Assembly (NCBI GenBank): GCA_002702945.1
Contig: PADF01000017.1
Span: 1 to 6,582 of the forward strand
Direction of reading: 5' to 3'
From: Methanobacteriota archaeon
Lineage (GTDB): Archaea; Thermoplasmatota; Poseidoniia; Poseidoniales; Poseidoniaceae
DNA length: 6,582 bases
Shown here in pieces: positions 1 to 4,161 of the stretch. The notes below the pieces were generated by a model. It searched no databases. It was given only the letters and a program-made list of their open reading frames with translations, and was not told where the DNA came from. Position 1 is the first letter of the stretch; the number at the start of each line of letters is the position of its first letter. A program made the translations under genes and the position numbers.

Positions 1-180
1 ATTCGAAAGGTCACCGGCAAATGCAAAATCAGTATTGTAGTCTGCTTCATCCTCAAGGCGTTCTTGGTCGATTAACGAGGCCATTTCACCCCATTGTGAA
101 ACCAAAACTGCTGAAACACTTCCAGTAATCAATAATGCTGTAGTCAGCAAAATGAAAGAAGATGCACCGCCGTCTGCCAT
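1..180 (-). CDS. arlG: ArlG (FlaG), archaellum stator protein, 5' part only
   Basis: Translating leftward from ATG at 180 gives 60 open codons running off the window. The start MADGGASSFILLTTALLITG and following VSAVLVSQWGEMASLI form the single N-terminal membrane helix typical of ArlG. Next comes the ..QERLEDEADYNTDFAFAGD segment, which parallels the charged stretch (..R...V.edirTDieI..D) after the helix in halophilic ArlG proteins. ArlG forms a filament capped by ArlF and together they anchor the rotating archaellum in the envelope. The beta-sandwich domain is beyond the window. The start is supported by GAGG 7 bases upstream, overlapping the arlF stop; the gap between the genes is 9 bases. 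arlH, arlI and arlJ would be expected to follow. Confidence 0.85.
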   Translation of the reverse strand, partial: MADGGASSFILLTTALLITGSVSAVLVSQWGEMASLIDQERLEDEADYNTDFAFAGDLSN

Positions 181-189
181 AATAATTCC

Positions 190-849
190 TCAATCTAAAC
201 CTCTAGCAACATTGTGCCCATACGCTGAAACTGCCATATTCTCAAAATCTAAAGGAGTATTGAACTGCCATTGTAGATATGTTGTTTCTCCAGAATACCA
301 ATTTGTTGATACGCCAGGTCCACCAAGAATAAATTCCATACTCTGTAATCTTTCACCGCCGTCGAGGAAAAACCAAACCTCATTATACGGCAAAGTTACA
401 GAACCTGTATTAGTTACATTAGTATGGATAATTGAACCCATTACTGCTTCTAAATCAGCGACGCTTGTTACACCCGGCTGGGGTCCATCTACCTGTATAT
501 CTGGTAGAGGAGGAGTGGACGAGTAGTTTCCGTGACTTGTGACTGTCACGCTATCTATTTCTCCTGTAACTGGGTCAACTGTGAAGCTGGCGGCAAAACC
601 ACCCGGTCCAGTTGTACTCAATGTTCCATCGACATATCCAGCACCAGCATCAACGATGTTAACGTCAATGATAGCGCCTTCCCAAAAATCAGCATTATCA
701 ATCATAAAAGAGGGTAAAGGGTCATTGGCCGAATCAAGAGTTTCTAGTGAAGATTCCATTCTAAGATCTAATGTAGTAATTGCTAAAGCAAAAACCACCA
801 TCATAGATGTACCCACTATCAAACCTCCTATTCCGACCGAAGCACCCAT
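190..849 (-). CDS. arlF: ArlF (FlaF), archaellum stator protein with an inserted glycine-rich domain
   Basis: ArlF is a membrane-anchored beta-sandwich protein that, with ArlG, forms the stator in the pseudoperiplasm and binds the S-layer in Sulfolobus. Here an archaellin-like N-terminal helix (residues about 5-26, VGIGGLIVGTSMMVVFALAI) is followed by a short linker. The C-terminal sandwich (about 130-219) carries the family's NTGS strand (147-150), a LDGG turn and a W..GET motif near the end. At 219 residues it is longer than the roughly 130-170 I expect. The extra length is an insert at about 58-120 with the pattern I..V.I.DAGAGY...GGF.A.F.V....G.I.SVTVTS.G.YS..P, resembling GxGY repeats of phage and bacterial surface proteins. 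One sequon lies in the insert (N108) and one in the sandwich (N144). The start follows the upstream stop by one base, with GAGG in the previous gene's last codons. ArlF identity is supported by N-terminus, NTGS motif, order and the ArlG that follows. Confidence 0.85.
   Translation of the reverse strand: MGASVGIGGLIVGTSMMVVFALAITTLDLRMESSLETLDSANDPLPSFMIDNADFWEGAIIDVNIVDAGAGYVDGTLSTTGPGGFAASFTVDPVTGEIDSVTVTSHGNYSSTPPLPDIQVDGPQPGVTSVADLEAVMGSIIHTNVTNTGSVTLPYNEVWFFLDGGERLQSMEFILGGPGVSTNWYSGETTYLQWQFNTPLDFENMAVSAYGHNVARGLD
490..678 (-). other. Glycine-rich GxGY-type insert domain within ArlF
   Basis: Residues 58-120 of ArlF contain a beta-forming segment (VNIVDAGAGY), a glycine turn (TGPGGFAASF) and a second beta segment (IDSVTVTSHGNYSSTPPLP). 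The layout resembles one unit and a half of the G.GY..aP.v...GG.GA.a...v..G.v.svtv...G.gY repeats seen in phage virion and bacterial surface proteins. It sits between the membrane helix and the NTGS-bearing sandwich. Confidence 0.5.
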
Positions 850-850
850 T

Positions 851-1705
851 TCATTCCTCTCCTCTTAGAGTCCTTACTTCACGCCAAGATGTAACCAATG
901 ATGAGAATGTCAACAACTCTCTATGAGAGAGATGGTCATTCAACGCTTCTTCGGTTTCACCTGGTGATGCAAGTTGAACAATAGCTAAAACTGAACTGCC
1001 TTCTTCGTTTGTCAACATACCTGAATTGATTGCTTTTTGAGCAAAACTCACTGCAGCCATTCCAGACATATTGTCTAGAAGTAATGCAGCAATTGTTGGT
1101 GCTCCAACCTGATTCGCTTGAGTAGTTGGTCCGCTAGAAGGTGCAACTAAGAATGGATTTGCAGCCAATGCTTGTGCTTCGTATAGTTCAACCAATGGAG
1201 CTTCATCTTCACCTTTAAGGCGCTCAGCGCCTCCAGCAACTATTACTTCTCCGTCAGATGTTACTATCTTATCACCGATTAAGCCTTCTCCGTCTTCGTC
1301 AGAAACTATAGGTAATCCATCCTCTCCAATCTTAGGAGCATTAGGATTTACTGAGATTCCTTCCTCAATACGAACTTCTACCATCCTTAGAACATCCTCA
1401 ACCATGTCGAGGCGACTACTGATCAATCTTTCAAGTCCTGATGTATCTACTTGAGCATTAACAGTAGCAGGTGCAGCAACAGGATTCATGCTAGAAGCAA
1501 CTGTTGGTACACTACCAATACTGTTTAATTTCGCTCTTGTAGGGCCAGGAGATATTGTCCAAGCATCTTCTTCACTTAGTTCCCCTTCTTCAGGAAGAGG
1601 TACTTGCTCTATGGCCACATTAGCCATTATTTTCAAGCGTTCTTCACTAAGTTCGGCGTCTGCATCTCCAATATTTCCTGAGTTATTTCCAAATGGCCAA
1701 GCCAT
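851..1705 (-). CDS. ArlC/D/E-like archaellum switch-complex protein, divergent
   Basis: This soluble 284-residue protein sits between the archaellins and arlF, where euryarchaea carry arlC, arlD and arlE or fusions of them. In euryarchaea those proteins form the cytoplasmic switch that couples the ArlH/ArlI motor to chemotaxis through CheF. A probable coiled coil (about 88-116, LERLISSRLDMVEDVLRMVE) recalls ArlC. The C-terminal helical part (about 203-275) resembles the ArlD/E domain in length and layout, ending in a DHLSHRELLTFSSLV segment that parallels the family's H..sL.yi..L; the usual W.e.L and YY..gWI residues are not conserved. A glycine/acid-rich segment between them (about 119-165) looks beta-forming and is not something I recognise. 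No separate arlC, arlD or arlE is seen, so this may be a single merged protein. The start is fixed by GGAGG 7 bases upstream. The family call rests on position plus weak similarity; a lineage-specific protein replacing ArlCDE is the alternative. Confidence 0.7.
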   Translation of the reverse strand: MAWPFGNNSGNIGDADAELSEERLKIMANVAIEQVPLPEEGELSEEDAWTISPGPTRAKLNSIGSVPTVASSMNPVAAPATVNAQVDTSGLERLISSRLDMVEDVLRMVEVRIEEGISVNPNAPKIGEDGLPIVSDEDGEGLIGDKIVTSDGEVIVAGGAERLKGEDEAPLVELYEAQALAANPFLVAPSSGPTTQANQVGAPTIAALLLDNMSGMAAVSFAQKAINSGMLTNEEGSSVLAIVQLASPGETEEALNDHLSHRELLTFSSLVTSWREVRTLRGEE

Positions 1706-1717
1706 CTTAATACCTCC

Positions 1718-1744
1718 TTGCTATCGAGAAAATCTCAATAGCAA
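1718..1744 (-). promoter_or_regulatory. Strong stem-loop between archaellin 2 and the ArlC/D/E-like gene
   Basis: In transcript sense TTGCTATTGAGA and TCTCGATAGCAA pair over 12 positions (eleven Watson-Crick pairs and one G-U) around a UUU loop. The stem lies entirely within the 46-base spacer, and its last two A residues are also the first two of the AAGGAGG ribosome site (1713-1719) of the next gene. No U-tract follows, so it is not a simple intrinsic terminator. Plausible roles are a 3'-end stabiliser or processing site that keeps archaellin mRNA abundant relative to downstream genes, or control of access to the adjacent ribosome site. Confidence 0.7.
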
Positions 1745-1751
1745 AGTAACA

Positions 1752-2315
1752 TCAGATAATTGCTGCGCCATCAGTACGATCGTCGATTTGAAGAAGTTCG
1801 TAAGTTGAACCAGCTCCCTTAACGTGAATATATACTGGGATTTCAGTCAATCCATTGCAATCAGCATTACCAGTAATTTGCATACCATAACCTCTGTCAA
1901 TAGCCATTGAGCCACCATCAGCAATACCATCATCTAAGTCATCTAATTCTTCTATGGCTAGCGTACCTCCGCCTACTAATCCAACAACTTGTGTTGTACC
2001 ACATTGCATTTGAGTAATTACATCATCAGTAGAAACTGGATCACTTCCGGCTGCCAACTTAACAACTAGCACATAGTTATCGTTTGCTTGGTCATCAAGA
2101 TATCCGCCAAGGACCATTACTTTTCCTTTCATTTCATCACTAGTATCTTCGCCAGTCTTCTGCGCATTTTGTTGTAACTTTTCCGCTGTTTGAATAATTA
2201 CAGCAGATGCAACTGCTGCCACTAAAATTAGCGAAATAAATACAATCATTGCACCAATACCGATTGCTGCAAAGTTATCTTCTTTAAATTCCATATTATT
2301 ATTATTATTTTTCAT
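1752..2315 (-). CDS. arlB: Archaellin (archaellum filament subunit), copy 2
   Basis: This is a paralogue of the preceding archaellin. The helix GIGAMIVFISLILVAAVAS and the following AVIIQTAEKLQQNAQ are almost identical, while the outer beta domain is much more divergent; both retain GSDPV followed by a Cys, an A-[ND]-C, and a GAG.TYE.L near the C-terminus. Adjacent ATGs lie at 2318 and 2315. The second is 7 bases from the GAGG core, matching the spacing of the neighbouring genes, so I choose 2315 (187 residues). The leader carries five consecutive Asn encoded by (AAT)5, then MEFKED, and the predicted cleavage is after Ala (..NFA/AIG). Cys 105 and 153 may pair. An Asp/Glu-rich stretch (EELDDLDDGIAD, about 122-133) could bind divalent cations. 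There is no N-x-S/T sequon. The gap to copy 1 is 9 bases. Which of the two is the major subunit cannot be told from sequence. Confidence 0.95.
   Translation of the reverse strand: MKNNNNNMEFKEDNFAAIGIGAMIVFISLILVAAVASAVIIQTAEKLQQNAQKTGEDTSDEMKGKVMVLGGYLDDQANDNYVLVVKLAAGSDPVSTDDVITQMQCGTTQVVGLVGGGTLAIEELDDLDDGIADGGSMAIDRGYGMQITGNADCNGLTEIPVYIHVKGAGSTYELLQIDDRTDGAAII
2295..2309 (-). repeat. (AAT)5 microsatellite in the archaellin 2 signal peptide
   Basis: Five perfect AAT codons, (ATT)5 on the plus strand, encode five consecutive Asn in the part of the leader removed by the archaellin peptidase. Slippage would vary leader length in frame. Confidence 0.75.
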
Positions 2316-2319
2316 CATA

Positions 2320-2326
2320 TCACCTC
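2320..2326 (-). promoter_or_regulatory. Ribosome binding site overlapping the archaellin 1 stop, deciding the archaellin 2 start
   Basis: GAGGTGA shares two bases with the TGA stop of archaellin 1 (2327-2325). Its GAGG core is 4 bases from ATG 2318 and 7 from ATG 2315. Neighbouring genes use 6-8 bases, which favours 2315. The overlap suggests that termination on archaellin 1 feeds initiation on archaellin 2. Confidence 0.65.
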
Positions 2327-2855
2327 AAATTAAAACGTCTCCATTTGCAGGGGCAGCATTCCATCCTGAAAGTACTTCATAGGTAAATCCTGCACCAGCT
2401 GCTTGTAAACCAAATTGCGATTCCTCACCAAAACAGTTTGCAAGTGCAAATACTGCTGTATAGATCTCTCCTCGAGCAAATCCTGCGCCGCCGCCATCTA
2501 AGTTAGCAGCAGCCACAACTCCAGTATCCGGACCACCGTTACAAGCAGCAACCCACATCACATCAGCTTCAGCGACAGGATCGCTACCTGGTGAAAGTTC
2601 CAGAGTTAATGTTATTTCATTAGCTGCCTGATCACTCACTATTGCACTGATGATGTTTAGCTTAGAAGCCATTGCATCTTTTGTTCCTTCACCGGTCGCT
2701 TGAGCATTTTGCTGTAGTTTTTCAGCAGTCTGAATAATGACCGCTGAAGCCACTGCAGCAACAAGAATCAGTGCAATGAACACAATCATTGCACCAATAC
2801 CCATCGCAGCGACGGTATCGCTTTGTTCGTTCTTTATTTCTTTATTATTTTTCAT
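2325..2855 (-). CDS. arlB: Archaellin (major archaellum filament subunit), copy 1
   Basis: A class III signal peptide precedes the archaellin hydrophobic helix: a polar leader of about 16 residues, then AMGIGAMIVFIALILV and AAVASAVIIQTAEKLQQNAQ, which matches the family consensus GIGTLIVFIAMVLVAAVAA.VLI.T...LQQ.A. The mature protein should be about 160 residues, a short archaellin: helix at the filament core, beta domain outside. A longer reading from GTG at 2864 is possible, but that GTG is part of the ribosome site AAGGTGA, so I choose ATG at 2855 (176 residues, 8 bases from the GG). The predicted cleavage lies after Ala (..TVA/AMG) rather than the usual Gly preceded by a basic residue. Two Cys (105 and 141) occupy positions that are also Cys in copy 2. 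No N-x-S/T sequon is present. Its stop codon overlaps the ribosome site of copy 2. It is the first gene after the 61-base spacer and may have its own promoter there. Confidence 0.95.
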   Translation of the reverse strand: MKNNKEIKNEQSDTVAAMGIGAMIVFIALILVAAVASAVIIQTAEKLQQNAQATGEGTKDAMASKLNIISAIVSDQAANEITLTLELSPGSDPVAEADVMWVAACNGGPDTGVVAAANLDGGGAGFARGEIYTAVFALANCFGEESQFGLQAAGAGFTYEVLSGWNAAPANGDVLI

Positions 2856-2916
2856 TTTTTTCACCTTTTTTGTTTTTTTTCTCGTCCCCCACTTTTGTGG
2901 GTGGAATATGTAGGGC
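2856..2916 (-). promoter_or_regulatory. Archaellin leader: small hairpin, A-tracts and possible weak promoter
   Basis: This 61-base spacer is the longest in the window. In transcript sense it holds a weak TATA-like CATATT (2910-2905), a short hairpin CCCAC-AAAA-GTGGG (2901-2888), and homopolymer runs A8 (2880-2873) and A6 (2871-2866); a run of A7 (2861-2855) ends in the start codon. If CATATT were a promoter element, transcription would begin near 2880, giving an unstructured A-rich leader suited to strong translation of archaellin. The promoter reading is tentative because the match to an archaeal TATA box is poor. Confidence 0.35.
2861..2867 (-). promoter_or_regulatory. Ribosome binding site deciding the archaellin 1 start
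   Basis: AAGGTGA lies 5 bases (8 from the GG) before ATG 2855. The GTG at 2864-2862 is inside this site and so cannot be the start while the site is used. This shortens the protein by three residues compared with the longest open frame. Confidence 0.75.
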
Positions 2917-4161
2917 TTAGGAACGACCTCCTCTGCCCATGTCGATGGTTAGTTGCATTCTAATCACTGCAACCTCATCAGGGGATAAACGTTCCACGAA
3001 TGGAACTTTAGCCGTGGTGTAGCCAGGCGGCAGCCACGGTGTGAGTACAATATCTGATAGGGGTTCCATCGAGCGATTCTGTGCCCTAATGGTTACCATT
3101 ACTTCTCCTGAACGCATTTCATATCCAGTAGAAACTGCCAGTTTTCTAGATAATGGGATTTCATCTGCCCCAAATCTATCATTTGACTTAATATTAAACC
3201 TCAGAGGCAGATTTCCTCCAGGTGCTATTATTGGTAAATCAACGGAACTTGGTTCAGAGAACCAGCCTTCTGGAACCGGCGGCGATAGACGCATTGCAGG
3301 CATAGCGATTGGTCCATCGTTGATCAGTCTTACAAGTAAGACGCCTGTATCTCCACCAGCCGGCCAACGTGTGTCAACTCCAAGCCAAAAGTGTCTAAAG
3401 AAGAACGGATTTAGGGTAGAAGTATTTCCACCAATCAAATCATCGACTAGATATTCAACTTCGTTAGCCGCTTGACTGACATCTCCAATTTCAGCAGCTG
3501 AAGTAGCATTTCTTAGTCTCAAAAGAATATTTTCGACTTCTCCTCTCTCAACTTTCTTTTCGTTTAGTAGTCTGTGCAACATTGCAATACTTCTCCTTAA
3601 GTAAAGAACATCTTCTTCTAGATTAACTAAGGCCTGTTCGGCTTTCAATACACTATTTTTAGCACGACCAAGTTTGTGAAGAGAAAGGAATTTCTTTGCT
3701 TCCATTATGTCGATCTCAGTGGCTGCTAGTGAATTTGTATCCTCTCCAACCATGCTTTGAACTATGTTTTCTAGGTGAGTTGAAGCTGAACGAATCTCCA
3801 TCGATGATTGCTCGCTCATGTTACTAGATTCACTAGCCTCATGTTCAACAGGCGGCTGAACGATTTGTTCTGTATCCTCGACTTCGGCTACTGGTTCTTC
3901 TTCAGTGACTGGTTCTTCTTCGGTTACTGGTTCTTCTTCTTCAGCAACTGGCGCTTCGTCCTCAGGCTCAGATTCAGGAGAGGAATACAACTGGTCAAAT
4001 TCAATCGCATCATCATCAATTTCTTCTTCAATATCTGTCACCATGCTAGGCAACGGATTGGTGTATAGTTCTCCGAATTCAATGGTATCGTCTTCGGATT
4101 CTTGCCCTGGGACGGTGATTTCGTCCAAATCGATTTCATCTATCTCTTCTTCAGGCATCAT
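2917..4161 (-). CDS. Acidic soluble protein with helical middle and beta-sandwich C-terminus, archaellum-operon partner of the upstream membrane protein
   Basis: I do not recognise a named family. The 414 residues divide into three parts: an extremely acidic, probably disordered N-terminus (1-125) with two clear copies of a DDxIEFxxLYxxP motif (24-36 and 50-62), a degenerate copy (8-18) and tandem EEEPVT repeats (about 74-92); a helical region (125-245) with heptad-like A/L spacing and an A..GD..A helical-hairpin look; and a C-terminal beta region (about 250-410) that seems to hold two Ig/appendage-like sandwiches, with a GW/GY-P motif in each (PPVPEGWF, PWLPPGY). There is no signal peptide or membrane segment, so it should be cytoplasmic. 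It overlaps the upstream gene by 11 bases and has a strong AGGAGGTGA site inside that gene's end, so the two are probably translationally coupled. The first ATG (4161) is 6 bases from the GGAGG core; an adjacent ATG (4158) is 9 bases away. An adaptor or scaffold role joining the membrane protein to the motor is inference. Confidence 0.85.
   Translation of the reverse strand: MMPEEEIDEIDLDEITVPGQESEDDTIEFGELYTNPLPSMVTDIEEEIDDDAIEFDQLYSSPESEPEDEAPVAEEEEPVTEEEPVTEEEPVAEVEDTEQIVQPPVEHEASESSNMSEQSSMEIRSASTHLENIVQSMVGEDTNSLAATEIDIMEAKKFLSLHKLGRAKNSVLKAEQALVNLEEDVLYLRRSIAMLHRLLNEKKVERGEVENILLRLRNATSAAEIGDVSQAANEVEYLVDDLIGGNTSTLNPFFFRHFWLGVDTRWPAGGDTGVLLVRLINDGPIAMPAMRLSPPVPEGWFSEPSSVDLPIIAPGGNLPLRFNIKSNDRFGADEIPLSRKLAVSTGYEMRSGEVMVTIRAQNRSMEPLSDIVLTPWLPPGYTTAKVPFVERLSPDEVAVIRMQLTIDMGRGGRS
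3890..3951 (-). repeat. Tandem 18-base coding repeats (EEEPVT units)
   Basis: On the plus strand the unit ACTGGTTCTTCTTCRGTK occurs at 3890-3907 and 3908-3925, followed by a 21-base variant with one extra TTC (3926-3946) and the start of another (3947-3951). In protein sense this gives runs of EE(E)E-P-V-[TA]. All length changes are multiples of three, so copy-number change would lengthen or shorten the acidic region without breaking the gene. Confidence 0.8.
3976..4014 (-). other. Acidic linear motif, copy 2 in the soluble partner
   Basis: This segment encodes DDAIEFDQLYSSP (residues 50-62), 26 residues after copy 1. The flanking sequences do not repeat, so the motif itself rather than a larger duplication seems to be conserved. 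Confidence 0.6.
4054..4092 (-). other. Acidic linear motif, copy 1 in the soluble partner
   Basis: This segment encodes DDTIEFGELYTNP (residues 24-36) in the disordered acidic N-terminus. A degenerate related stretch, DEIDLDEITVP (residues 8-18, 4108-4140), lies just before it and closely resembles the DGIDLSEI core of the copy in the membrane protein. Confidence 0.6.

Noticed and set aside
152..868. Plus-strand open frames opposite arlF
   Set aside because: Shadows of arlF, which has family motifs, a ribosome site and operon context.
1826..1838. TATA-like GTATATATTC on the minus strand as an internal promoter for downstream genes
   Set aside because: It lies in archaellin 2 coding sequence and is explained by the codons for V-Y-I-H; no other promoter element supports it.
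2862..2864. GTG as the archaellin 1 start codon
   Set aside because: It is part of the AAGGTGA ribosome site; ATG at 2855 is correctly spaced and gives a leader like that of copy 2.
2888..2901. Intrinsic terminator at the small GC hairpin
   Set aside because: Only five pairs, and the transcript after it is A-rich rather than U-rich on the minus strand; no T-run follows it on the plus strand.
3890..3951. CRISPR array
   Set aside because: The repeats are contiguous, have no spacers, and encode a regular acidic peptide in frame.
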